A DNA stretch of 39,968 bases from a virus. Shown here piece after piece: positions 22,391 through 28,772 of the stretch (position 1 is its first letter; the number at the start of each line of letters is the position of its first letter). The stretch is taken from positions 1 through 39,968 of IMG/VR virus record IMGVR_UViG_3300034072_000973. One strand, 5' to 3'. The notes beneath the pieces are model-generated. The model made no database searches and was not told the origin of the DNA. It saw only the letters and a list, made by a program, of their open reading frames with translations. A program made the position numbers and the translations under genes.

Positions 22391-22444
22391 ACTTCCCTCC
22401 TCTGTCAATCAATCTGACCTCAGAGGGGTTCTGTGTGTTGTTGG

Positions 22445-22519
22445 AGGCGCGCAAGGGACTCGAACCCTCATACTTCAGCTTTGCAGGCTAACGGACTAAC
22501 CAATTCTCACCAACGCGCC
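22445..22519 (-). tRNA. tRNA-Cys (GCA)
   Basis: Acceptor GGCGCGT/GCGCGCC, discriminator T as expected for Cys, CCA encoded, stem TTAGC/GCTGA, loop CTGCAAA. Confidence 0.93.
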
Positions 22520-22633
22520 ATGTTTGGTAGTTTTGTGGAGAACCAACTCCACGGGAACTTGCGAACCTACCACCCAGCAGCCGAAGCTGTCTCTCGGATA
22601 TAAGGATTATGGATCCTCATGTCAACTATTAAG

Positions 22634-22704
22634 AGCGGGCGAAGGGATTCGAACCCTCAAGATCAGCTTGGAAGGCTGACATGTTACCGTTACATCACAC
22701 CCGC
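22634..22704 (-). tRNA. tRNA-Gly (TCC)
   Basis: Acceptor GCGGGTG/CGCCCGC, discriminator T, stem TCAGC/GCTGA, loop CTTCCAA. Confidence 0.92.
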
Positions 22705-22809
22705 ATGATGACTCCCAACCGTCGACCTTCCTAGGTGTCTTCGGTGCTCCTCGTGCTCGAGACGAGACCTTGAAGAACCACACGGGCGCAACAGTGGGTG
22801 GAGCCTTTG

Positions 22810-22882
22810 AGCGGGTAAGGGGAATCGAACCCCTCTCATCGCGTTGGCAACGCGATGTAATCAACCAATATACTATACCCGC
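22810..22882 (-). tRNA. tRNA-Gly (GCC)
   Basis: Acceptor GCGGGTA/TACCCGC, discriminator T, loop TTGCCAA closed by CGCG pairs. Confidence 0.92.
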
Positions 22883-23109
22883 AAGTTTAATCCTGAAGAT
22901 CCATAGCCGCGATCCTGTTCTATGCTACAATCTACCTACCCGAATATTACTATTCGTGTGCCTCGCCATTATGCGATGAGACCTTATTGGTCTCCGGCTG
23001 CGCCAACCCGACCATATAGCTGAAGGATTGCCATGGTCTGTTTGGCTTGCTGGCTTAATCACGGTGGTCTCTTCCCTTGTGCTGGTCTATTCGTCCAACT
23101 CCCACTCGT
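22883..23109. other. gene-free stretch above tRNA-Gly(GCC)
   Basis: About 227 bases without a supported gene, between the GIY-YIG gene and tRNA-Gly. Several short inverted repeats (for example GAATA/TATTC near 22943) suggest a structured leader. Nothing else is recognisable. Confidence 0.4.
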
Positions 23110-23709
23110 TCACTTCTTACGGTTTGTTTTTCTGGCCTTAATCAACTGAGAAGCTTTCTCTTTTCCGTGAATTTCTACTAGGGTTTTACCCTTTAGTTTG
23201 GCTCTGATATTATCTCCCCAACCCTCAGGGACCGTTCTCCCTTTAGACCACCCTTGCTTAGTCCAAGTATCAAGCTCATCCGACTTGATCTTTTTATTAC
23301 CAAGTTCTGGATGAGTGATCCATATAGATCCAAATTGGGTATTGTTAGAACCAACACCGACTTGTTTTAGTTGTCGGGTAGATTGTCTCTTCTTCTGAGC
23401 TTGTGGCGTTTGAGCAAACTTTCGAGCAAATTCATACCCGCCGTCACCGCCCTTTGTCAAATTATAGGTATCAGTGCGGGCTACAAACTCTTCTGTAACG
23501 ACCTCTTTCTCTTTCAGATACATTTCTGATCTTGAAGAAAAATTTTCTAGAACCTCCTTTTGAAAGTTCTCGATACCATACTTGGCAATAGCTGACTTGA
23601 TAAGTTCTCCTGAACCCATATAGCCATCGTCTAAATCAGTAGTTGAATGAACCCCGATATAGATCTTGCCATTAATGAGATTGGTGATCTTGTAGAGTAT
23701 GTAATTCAT
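23110..23709 (-). CDS. GIY-YIG homing endonuclease (Seg-like)
   Basis: The N-terminal catalytic domain reads NYILYKITNLINGKIYIGVHST (the Y-x-x-Y ... YIG strands), with YMGSGELIKSAIAKYGIENF and the catalytic Glu region VVTEEFVARTDTYNLTKGG. A C-terminal DNA-binding region follows (FGSIWITHPELGNKKIKSDE). 199 residues, free-standing. A TAAATA box lies 4 bases before the ATG (23714-23719). Related to the GIY-YIG gene at 28751. Confidence 0.9.
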   Translation of the reverse strand: MNYILYKITNLINGKIYIGVHSTTDLDDGYMGSGELIKSAIAKYGIENFQKEVLENFSSRSEMYLKEKEVVTEEFVARTDTYNLTKGGDGGYEFARKFAQTPQAQKKRQSTRQLKQVGVGSNNTQFGSIWITHPELGNKKIKSDELDTWTKQGWSKGRTVPEGWGDNIRAKLKGKTLVEIHGKEKASQLIKARKTNRKK

Positions 23710-23779
23710 ACTCTATTTACCTCGTCACGAACTTCCTCAAAAGCTTTCGCCCCTGCTGTAGCTCGACCTGCAAGATTGG

Positions 23780-23850
23780 TACGCCCACGAAGACTCGAAC
23801 TCCGATAAACCGGTAATCGGCCGGTTGCCTTACCATTAGACGATGGGCGT
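23780..23850 (-). tRNA. tRNA-Ile-like (GAT) lacking U33
   Basis: Acceptor ACGCCCA/TGGGCGT, discriminator A, CCA encoded, stem ACCGG/CCGGT. The loop is CCGATTA, so position 33 is C and 37 is T, both unusual. A regular tRNA-Ile(GAT) is at 30099, so this copy may be inactive. Confidence 0.7.
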
Positions 23851-23905
23851 AAAGTTGATTCAAAAAGCGTGGCTTGGTTCCCCGTTTCAAGCACCACAAG
23901 CGACT

Positions 23906-24073
23906 CTATACCAATACTCCACCGGAGCATTCAGTGCGCAACTCTGACTCTACCAGGTTCAAATCCTGGTCATGATATTCAGCAACCATACCCTCGAGAC
24001 CTTTGATGTCTGCGAAAGTATCACGCTTTTTGAATCCATTGAATATAACAAAGGTCATGACCTTTGTCAACAT
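23906..24073 (-). CDS. small protein, 55 aa, starting at a tRNA CCA
   Basis: MLTKVMTFVIFNGFKKRDTF, then an acidic helical part ending SGGVLV. The ATG directly follows the CCA of tRNA-Gly(GCC), so tRNA 3' processing would make a leaderless message. The start region contains a 20-base palindrome. Stop is TAG. The family is unknown, and a second ATG six codons in is possible. Confidence 0.5.
   Translation of the reverse strand: MLTKVMTFVIFNGFKKRDTFADIKGLEGMVAEYHDQDLNLVESELRTECSGGVLV
24048..24067. repeat. 20-base perfect palindrome near tRNA-Gly CCA
   Basis: ACAAAGGTCATGACCTTTGT, six bases after the tRNA CCA and inside the start of the 55-residue ORF. It may be a trailer hairpin or a binding site. 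Confidence 0.75.
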
Positions 24074-24076
24074 TGG

Positions 24077-24147
24077 AGCGGATAGGGAGAATCGAACTCC
24101 CCTAACTACGTTGGCAACGTAGCGCATTACCACTATGCTATACCCGC
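24077..24147 (-). tRNA. tRNA-Gly (GCC), second copy
   Basis: Acceptor GCGGGTA/TATCCGC, discriminator T, CCA encoded, loop TTGCCAA. Confidence 0.92.
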
Positions 24148-24317
24148 ATGGTATTTGCTGACCGGAACCTCTCGCCAACAGCGCAAGCTCACCACACTTC
24201 CGTGCCCGGCCATCTTGCCATTTTTGCTCGACCGCTAGGTAGTCTGTGCCTCTAAAGGTTTCACATCCTACATCAGCAAGTTTGCTCTAACAAATCTTAA
24301 TCAATTTGTCAATCTGG

Positions 24318-24393
24318 GGTGACCGGCGGGAATTGAACCCAGCACCTTCGGCTTCACAGGCCGCTATCCACAAACCAGTAGACCACGGTCACC
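24318..24393 (-). tRNA. tRNA-His (GTG)
   Basis: Acceptor GTGACCG/CGGTCAC with an extra encoded G at -1 opposite C73, the His identity pair. CCA encoded, loop CTGTGAA closed by CGGC/GCCG-type pairs. It is near the phage histidyl-tRNA synthetase gene (25178). Confidence 0.93.
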
Positions 24394-24400
24394 ATACAGA

Positions 24401-24811
24401 TCAGAGGGCTTTGCCCGTCCTCGCATCAACAATTCTTACTCCTGGAAAAACAGCCAGGCTACCACTTTCTCCACCTTGGAAATAGGAGTCGTATCCTTTT
24501 GCTCGAAGCTCTCTAAAAAACCCCGGTATCTTTTCCATTTCTCCATAATACTCTTCTATTTCATCCTCTGTGGGATGGTAGATATTATGAACATCCAAAT
24601 AGCAAGCATAGGTTTCGGCCAAGTTGTCCCCGTAAATTTTCTCACCCCAGGTGGGCGAATCGGAGAACCATAAACCAGCATCTGGTATCTTGAACTTGGT
24701 GATATTCTTGGTATTACTACCATGATACATGACGCTCTTGACCTTGGAGCCAGAGAAAGGATTTGGAACAAACTGCTCCGAATCTTCACCAATGATTTGT
24801 TTCCATCGCAT
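24401..24811 (-). CDS. ADP-ribosyltransferase-like protein with capsid-targeting-like N-terminus
   Basis: Begins MRWKQIIGE-D. VMYHGSNTKNITKFKI, GLWFSDSPTWGEKIYG and the following YACYLDVHN make the NAD-binding half of an H-Y-E/MuF-type ART domain; GYDSYFQGGESGSLAVFPG is the usual C-terminal strand pair. 136 residues. AATAAATA lies four bases before the ATG and begins right at the 3' end of a tRNA (24824). It ends 7 bases before tRNA-His. A packaged toxin-like enzyme is inferred. Confidence 0.77.
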   Translation of the reverse strand: MRWKQIIGEDSEQFVPNPFSGSKVKSVMYHGSNTKNITKFKIPDAGLWFSDSPTWGEKIYGDNLAETYACYLDVHNIYHPTEDEIEEYYGEMEKIPGFFRELRAKGYDSYFQGGESGSLAVFPGVRIVDARTGKAL

Positions 24812-24815
24812 TGGA

Positions 24816-24823
24816 TATTTATT
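24816..24823 (-). promoter_or_regulatory. AATAAATA box at tRNA end
   Basis: Late-promoter-like box between the tRNA 3' end at 24824 and the ATG at 24811. Confidence 0.45.
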
Positions 24824-24912
24824 CTGCTGAGCGCGGAGTCGAACCGCCTACCGTTTATGGCATCGCCCATCACTTCTTATTGATTCGTACTGGCCCGGCC
24901 AGCTACTCAGCA
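24824..24912 (-). tRNA. tRNA-like, long variable arm, isotype unclear
   Basis: Acceptor TGCTGAG/CTCAGCA, D arm GCTG-GCCGGGC-CAGT and T arm GCGG-TTCGACT-CCGC are fine. The anticodon stem ATCA/TGAT closes an 8-base loop (ATAAGAAG; AAG would be Leu). 89 bases in all. Possibly defective. Confidence 0.5.
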
Positions 24913-24915
24913 TGG

Positions 24916-24989
24916 CCCTCTGGACGGGACTCGAACCCGCCTCGACCCGGCGTGACAAGCCAGCGGCGTCACCCGACGCCTCCCAGAGG
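24916..24989 (-). tRNA. tRNA-Asp (GTC), second copy
   Basis: Acceptor CCTCTGG/CCAGAGG, discriminator G, CCA encoded, stem CTGGC/GCCGG, loop TTGTCAC. Confidence 0.9.
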
Positions 24990-25043
24990 ATATGGTTTTC
25001 TGCTCTCAGAATGTCACGCCTAGTTTCAGCGGCGTTCCCTCGG

Positions 25044-25116
25044 TGGAGACTAGGGGGATCGAACCCCTGACCTACGCAATGCCATCGCGTCGCTCTCCCA
25101 GCTGAGCTAAGTCCCC
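25044..25116 (-). tRNA. tRNA-Ala (GGC)
   Basis: Acceptor GGGGACT/AGTCTCC, discriminator A, loop ATGGCAT, D arm GCTC/GAGC. Confidence 0.9.
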
Positions 25117-25177
25117 ATGTTGCGCGGGTGGAACCTTGGACTCAAGTCCTCTTGCACGTTCCCACCCGCGTCTTAGT

Positions 25178-25790
25178 TCATGCTAACAGGAGCCTTTCGA
25201 CTCCAATGGCCCACCCTATGCCTTCGGCATAACGTCCACCACCAGCAACTTGTTTCTGCGCGCCTAGCTGCTCGCACTCAACTTCAAAGCCATCTTCCAC
25301 ATAGTAGGAGAGACCCCGCTTTACAGCGTCATTGAGCTTGTATGAGACGCCTTGGGCGTCCATGCAGCGTCGCAGTAGCTCAATTACTTCATCGCGGTCC
25401 TCTGGGCCCTGTGAGCCCAAATATTCCACTCCGAATTGGGTGAATTCCCGATATCGACCAGCCTGTGGTCTTTCATATCGGTAACAGCGACTAACATAGA
25501 AGATCTTCATGGTCTTCTCGGAATATCGCCATTTGTCTCGCCAGAGCTCTTGAATGAGTCCTGTGGCTTCGGGGATCAAACAAACGTCTCGACCTCCCTT
25601 ATCCTTGAAGGCCCACATTTGATTGACTATCTCTGGTCCAGCTTTGTCGATGAAAGTCTGTTGTTCCCACAGTGCAGGAAGAATAACCTCATCGTATCCG
25701 GCTTCAGTGAACCAACCCCCTCAAGGAGTCGATCACACTGGTCATTTCACGGGCGTCGTCACCCATGAGAACCCTTGTTCCCCTTAGCAT
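25178..25790 (-). CDS. minimal histidyl-tRNA synthetase with +1 frameshift
   Basis: Class II HisRS core: RGTRVLMGDDAREMTSVI (N-terminus), AGYDEVILPALWEQQTF (motif 1), YRYERPQAGRYREFTQFG (motif 2), RGLSYY (His-binding) and GGRYAEGIGWAIGVERLLL (motif 3). About 205 residues; the anticodon-binding domain is missing. ATG at 25790 has GAGGTG upstream. The first 28 codons and the rest are in different frames: at a G5 run (25711-25730 region) a +1 shift joins IDSLRG to WFTEAGYDE. It could be programmed, a real mutation or a sequence error. It pairs with the nearby tRNA-His. Confidence 0.85.
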
Positions 25791-25829
25791 AAATCACCTC
25801 TTTTGATCAGCGACCTCTGTGGTCGTTGG

Positions 25830-25901
25830 ATGCCCCTCTAGGGTTCGAACCTAGGTTGACGGATTCAAAGTCCGCTCTCTTACCGATTAGAGGAAGGGGC
25901 A
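25830..25901 (-). tRNA. tRNA-Gln (TTG)
   Basis: Acceptor TGCCCCT/AGGGGCA, discriminator T, CCA encoded, loop CTTTGAA with GCGGA-type stem, D arm CTCT/AGAG. Confidence 0.9.
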
Positions 25902-25907
25902 ATGACG

Positions 25908-25973
25908 CCTGAGCAAGTTGATGCGGCGAAGGGTTCATCATTACAAAGGATAACCTTCATGCTTCGGCTCAGG
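25908..25973 (-). ncRNA. empty copy of the permuted-tRNA flanking element (2)
   Basis: 5'-CCTGAGC-CGAAG ... GAAGG-TTATC ... GATGAAC-CCTTC ... ACTT-GCTCAGG-3', 66 bases. It has the terminal helix, CGA, TTATC and ACTT boxes with no tRNA in the middle. It lies 11 bases below the permuted element at 25985. Confidence 0.7.
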
Positions 25974-25984
25974 ACCAAATTATA

Positions 25985-26101
25985 AAGTGAGCAAGTGTTT
26001 GTAAAGGACTTTCCCAGTTGCCTGGGTTGATGGATTTGAACCATCTATTTCAGTTTATAAGACTAAAAGTTTTCCGATAACCCTTTACGATCGGCTCACT
26101 T
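25985..26101 (-). tRNA. circularly permuted tRNA, Ile-like (TAT), D arm reduced
   Basis: 3' half: anticodon arm TTAGT-CTTATAA-ACTGA (TAT), T arm GATGG-TTCAAAT-CCATC, acceptor part AACCCAG. Linker GCAA, then 5' half CTGGG only, so after joining little or no D arm remains. The terminal helix AAGTGAGC/GCTCACTT with CGA, TTATC and ACTT, plus a 7-bp inner helix GTAAAGG/CCTTTAC, is the best of the set. It starts directly at the CCA of tRNA-Asn. Confidence 0.7.
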
Positions 26102-26103
26102 GG

Positions 26104-26174
26104 CTGGGGAACTAGGATTCGAACCTAGATTGAACGATTAACAGTCGCTTCTCTTACCCTTAGAGGATACCCCA
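26104..26174 (-). tRNA. tRNA-Asn (GTT)
   Basis: Acceptor TGGGGTA/TTCCCCA (one mismatch), discriminator G, CCA encoded, loop CTGTTAA. Confidence 0.9.
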
Positions 26175-26180
26175 ATGTTT

Positions 26181-26193
26181 GCTGACTAACAGC
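26181..26193 (-). repeat. tRNA trailer hairpin GCTGNCNNACAGC (copy 1)
   Basis: GCTGACTAACAGC, followed on the plus strand by TTGG. It lies just after the CCA of tRNA-Arg(GCG). Copies 2-4 are at 27843, 29892 and 30639. Confidence 0.7.
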
Positions 26194-26197
26194 TTGG

Positions 26198-26268
26198 CGC
26201 CCTCGGGAGGATTCGAACCTACCTCATCTTCCCTTCGCAGGGGAAGTGCATGATCCACATGCGAGGGC
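26198..26268 (-). tRNA. tRNA-Arg (GCG)
   Basis: Acceptor GCCCTCG/CGAGGGC, discriminator G, CCA encoded, loop CTGCGAA closed by TTCCC/GGGAA. The D arm is the short GCATG-TGGAT-CATGC form. Confidence 0.9.
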
Positions 26269-26273
26269 ATTAG

Positions 26274-26345
26274 TAGTCCCGTGGTGACTCGAACACCAAT
26301 CCGCCCTTTATGAGAGGGTGGCACTAACCTTTGTGCTACAGGACC
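26274..26345 (-). tRNA. tRNA with CAT anticodon (Met or Ile2)
   Basis: Acceptor GGTCCTG/CGGGACT, discriminator A, loop CTCATAA. It could read AUG, or AUA after lysidine modification. Confidence 0.85.
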
Positions 26346-26350
26346 ATTGG

Positions 26351-26423
26351 TGAACCGGGCGGGACTCGAACCCGCGACCAGCTGATTAAAAGTCAGCTGC
26401 TCTACCGACTGAGCTACCGGTCC
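26351..26423 (-). tRNA. tRNA-Lys (TTT)
   Basis: Acceptor GGACCGG/CCGGTTC, discriminator A, CCA encoded, stem GCTGA-type, loop CTTTTAA. Confidence 0.94.
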
Positions 26424-26540
26424 ACTCAAGCTCTTTTTAGCTCAGTGGGATCGGAAGTCAACAACTTTACACCAAACTATTTTAAAATTACCGGTATGTT
26501 CATCTTCTTGGCCAGGTCTATTACCTGGTCTCGAAAACGT

Positions 26541-26927
26541 TCATCGTAATCCTGTCCACCTTGGTCTCTTATCCATATCTCCTTGACAGTCAAGGAGATA
26601 TGGATAAAGAGGTGATGGCTCTATCACCGTTTCATCTTCGGGACGAGTCCCCAAAATGATTCTGACTTCGTCCCAACGATCTACCATCTGTATCTCATAC
26701 CCTTTTGGGGATTTGAGCACGAATGTCACGTTGGCAGAATTCTTTACACCACCAGAGAACCAAAGGTTGGGATTGGTAGTGGTAGAAACAAAATATTCCT
26801 CATTGCGATCGTGGTCGATGTCATCGTAACTGGTATGAATTCCACCATCTTTTAATATACTGAGTGCGGGACCCATGTCAGTGGCATGATATAAAACACC
26901 ACCAGTCAAGACTTCGAATAATCGCAT
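26541..26927 (-). CDS. possible ADP-ribosyltransferase-like protein, capsid-targeting-like N-terminus weak
   Basis: Begins MRLFEVLTGG. VLYHATDMGPALSILKDGGI resembles the NAD-binding HGT/HAT strand-helix, and YFVSTTTNPNLWF the Ser/Thr-rich second motif; the last Glu strand is not clear. 128 residues. TAAATA (26932-26939 region) lies between the CCA of tRNA-Val and the ATG. The assignment is weaker than for 21594 and 24401. Confidence 0.6.
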   Translation of the reverse strand: MRLFEVLTGGVLYHATDMGPALSILKDGGIHTSYDDIDHDRNEEYFVSTTTNPNLWFSGGVKNSANVTFVLKSPKGYEIQMVDRWDEVRIILGTRPEDETVIEPSPLYPYLLDCQGDMDKRPRWTGLR

Positions 26928-26942
26928 ATGGATATTTAGTGG

Positions 26943-27015
26943 TGGGAGCCGTGGGAATTGAACCCACCTCGTTCTGCTTGTAAAACAGATGTCATCACCA
27001 GATGGCTAGACTCCC
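26943..27015 (-). tRNA. tRNA-Val (TAC)
   Basis: Acceptor GGGAGTC/GGCTCCC, discriminator A, CCA encoded, loop TTTACAA. Confidence 0.9.
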
Positions 27016-27016
27016 A

Positions 27017-27050
27017 TGGTAGTCGGTGAGGGTCTCGAACCCCCGACATT
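27017..27050 (-). pseudogene. tRNA 3'-half fragment
   Basis: Only a T arm (GGGGG-TTCGAGA-CCCTC), acceptor ACCGACT, A and CCA. It closely matches the 3' half of the tRNA-Val next to it (ATGTCGGGGGTTC shared), so it is a partial duplication. Confidence 0.8.
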
Positions 27051-27058
27051 CTCTTTGG

Positions 27059-27129
27059 TAGGCAGTGAGGGAATTGAACCCCCGACATCGCTGTGTAAAA
27101 GCGAGGTTATACCATTTAACTAACCGCCC
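27059..27129 (-). tRNA. tRNA-Val (TAC), second copy
   Basis: Acceptor GGGCGGT/ACTGCCT, discriminator A, CCA encoded, stem TCGCT/AGCGA, loop TTTACAC. Its first ten bases encode the last codons and TAG stop of the HNH gene. Confidence 0.9.
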
Positions 27130-27542
27130 ATGCTTTTATACTGTTGTAGGTATAGGTTTCGTTTTGTTGATTTGCGCTGATACCTAACTCCTTGACCTTT
27201 GGCACCAAAAGTATCAGTCTGCGTATGGCAATTTGGGCATAACAGGCGAAGATTACTGGGCAAGTTATTGTCACTGTTACCATCTATATGGTCTAGTTGT
27301 AGGACTAACGGTTTATTGTTCCAATTAGAACCTTGACCACATTCCTCACAATTTTCGCCCCGCTTTTCAGCGAGATACTTCTTTAGTGTCGCTGGACCAG
27401 CAGTTGTTCCGGCCTCAATACGAGGAACAGTCTCATGAATCCATTTGTAGGATCCTTGACACTGGTTATTGCAGAACTTGTTGATCTTACTATGACCGAA
27501 CTTGTTTTCATTACCACAATGAAGGCAATTGTAAATGCGCAT
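27120..27542 (-). CDS. HNH homing endonuclease
   Basis: Two zinc-type Cys pairs at the N-terminus (CLHCGNENKFGHSK, KFCNNQCQ) precede an HNH core: CEECGQGSNWNN, LQLDHIDGNSDNNLPSNLRLLCPNCH. 140 residues, ATG at 27542. The C-terminus runs into tRNA-Val(TAC), and the stop TAG is tRNA bases 8-10. It is typical of free-standing HNH nucleases in phage tRNA arrays. Confidence 0.9.
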   Translation of the reverse strand: MRIYNCLHCGNENKFGHSKINKFCNNQCQGSYKWIHETVPRIEAGTTAGPATLKKYLAEKRGENCEECGQGSNWNNKPLVLQLDHIDGNSDNNLPSNLRLLCPNCHTQTDTFGAKGQGVRYQRKSTKRNLYLQQYKSMGG

Positions 27543-27583
27543 CACTTAAGATACGAAATGATCACCGTGATCGTCAATATTGG

Positions 27584-27663
27584 TGAGAAGCAATGGAGTC
27601 GAACCATTCCCCGAAGGCGCGGTTTTACAGACCGCTCGCTAGAACCGCTAGCTTTTGCTTCCC
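27584..27663 (-). tRNA. tRNA-Tyr (GTA)
   Basis: Acceptor GGGAAGC/GCTTCTC, discriminator A, CCA encoded, stem GCGGT/ACCGC, loop CTGTAAA, long variable arm. Confidence 0.92.
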
Positions 27664-27674
27664 ATGTTTCTTAG

Positions 27675-27746
27675 TAGCGCGGACGGGAATCGAACCCGCT
27701 TACACCTGGGTGAAAACCAAGCCGCCTGCCATTAGCGTTCCGCGCC
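27675..27746 (-). tRNA. tRNA-Glu (TTC)
   Basis: Acceptor GGCGCGG/CCGCGCT, discriminator A, stem CTTGG/CCAGG, loop TTTTCAC. Confidence 0.9.
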
Positions 27747-27765
27747 ATGAAGTCATGAAGTATTG

Positions 27766-27837
27766 TGACCCATAGGGGGATCGAACCCCTGTTCTCGCCT
27801 TGAAAGGGCGCGCTCTTAACCATTAGAGGAATGGGCC
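27766..27837 (-). tRNA. tRNA-Glu (TTC), second copy
   Basis: Acceptor GGCCCAT/ATGGGTC, discriminator A, loop CTTTCAA closed by CGCC/GGCG. Confidence 0.9.
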
Positions 27838-27842
27838 ATGGT

Positions 27843-27855
27843 GCTGTCAAACAGC
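27843..27855 (-). repeat. tRNA trailer hairpin (copy 2)
   Basis: GCTGTCAAACAGC with TTGG following, just after the CCA of tRNA-Val(GAC). Confidence 0.7.
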
Positions 27856-27859
27856 TTGG

Positions 27860-27931
27860 TGGACGATGTAGGATTTGAACCTACGACCTACGCCGTGTCG
27901 AGGCGGTGCTCTACCACTGAGCTAATCGTCC
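27860..27931 (-). tRNA. tRNA-Val (GAC), C33
   Basis: Acceptor GGACGAT/ATCGTCC, discriminator A, CCA encoded, D arm GCTC/GAGC. The loop is TCGACAC, so the anticodon is GAC but position 33 is C instead of U. Confidence 0.8.
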
Positions 27932-27934
27932 ATG

Positions 27935-28606
27935 TTATGCAAAAAGGTTTTTGCTGTCGCCCTTTTGTAGAATATTACCATTTGAATCAAGGCCTGGCCG
28001 ACTATGATCCCTGAGGATAACATGAGCCGCTGCCCGCCGCCTCAAGCCAGGAAAGTCCTTGGTATATAGGATGAGGGAGTAGGACAGTAATTCTTCACTG
28101 CCACCGCCTGATCCAGTATTAATTCCGATCCTTCTGAGGTGGTCGGAATCAACCAGATGCTTTCGATAAACGTTACCTTTGGGACGGAGCCTAATTGTGC
28201 CTTCCCAACCGGCCTCCGGCACATGGGGGGAATCTTTCCCCCAGCCAGTATGTTTTTGACCAATTGGTGCTGAATGAGTTGTTGGACATTTCTGGTTGAA
28301 CTTCAATGTTGAAATTTCAAATTCAACATAGTCATCAGCAGTTGGATAGTAGGGCTTTTTGGCTTCCCAACGTGGTCCAAAGTGCATGGAAATTTTCATG
28401 TAATTCTCTGTCAACCACTCCGCAATTGCGTCAGTGGTATCCAGGATATACAAGCCCTTCAAAAACTCATCGAACTCAGCAGCCAGCCTTGCTTTTTCAC
28501 GCTCAAAGCGCAAATCAAGACGGACTTTCTTTAAGTGAGCAGCATACTTGCTAGAACTCTCAAAGAGTTTTCCAGTCCAAGGGCATTTGTTGACAACAAC
28601 CTTCAT
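27935..28606 (-). CDS. hypothetical protein, 223 aa
   Basis: N-terminal KCPWTGKLFESSSKYAAHLKK looks like half of a C2H2-type zinc finger (Cys ... His). A long helix then leads into an alpha/beta body with a Gly-rich turn (INTGSGGGSEELLSYSLIL). No family recognised. It ends 3 bases before tRNA-Val(GAC). Confidence 0.65.
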   Translation of the reverse strand: MKVVVNKCPWTGKLFESSSKYAAHLKKVRLDLRFEREKARLAAEFDEFLKGLYILDTTDAIAEWLTENYMKISMHFGPRWEAKKPYYPTADDYVEFEISTLKFNQKCPTTHSAPIGQKHTGWGKDSPHVPEAGWEGTIRLRPKGNVYRKHLVDSDHLRRIGINTGSGGGSEELLSYSLILYTKDFPGLRRRAAAHVILRDHSRPGLDSNGNILQKGDSKNLFA

Positions 28607-28645
28607 GCCAACTGAGTAGCATAAAAAGTCCAGTTGTCAACGTGG

Positions 28646-28690
28646 TTGCAGAGGTGGGATTTGAACCCACGTAGCCTTGCGGCAGCCTCT
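28646..28690 (-). pseudogene. tRNA 3'-half fragment
   Basis: T arm GTGGG-TTCAAAT-CCCAC, acceptor CTCTGCA, A, CCA; no matching 5' acceptor upstream. A truncated tRNA or a fragment left by recombination. Confidence 0.65.
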
Positions 28691-28699
28691 TTGTTTGGT

Positions 28700-28772
28700 T
28701 GCGGAAGTGGCGCTTGAATCCACCAGATTACCTGCTTATGAGACAGGCGACTAACCATCTTGTCCTTTCCGC
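28700..28772 (-). tRNA. tRNA with CAT anticodon (Met or Ile2)
   Basis: Acceptor GCGGAAA/CTTCCGC, stem CCTGT/GCAGG, loop CTCATAA. CCA follows after one extra A. Its first 22 bases overlap the end of the GIY-YIG gene. Confidence 0.8.

Noticed and set aside
23881-23995. Possible seventh permuted tRNA, Gln(TTG): CCAGG-ATTTGAA-CCTGG followed by ATGCTCC/GGAGTAT.
   Set aside because: The same bases encode a smooth 55-residue ORF (23906-24073), the T arm is poor, and the CGA/TTATC/ACTT boxes are missing; a tRNA-Gln(TTG) already exists at 25830.
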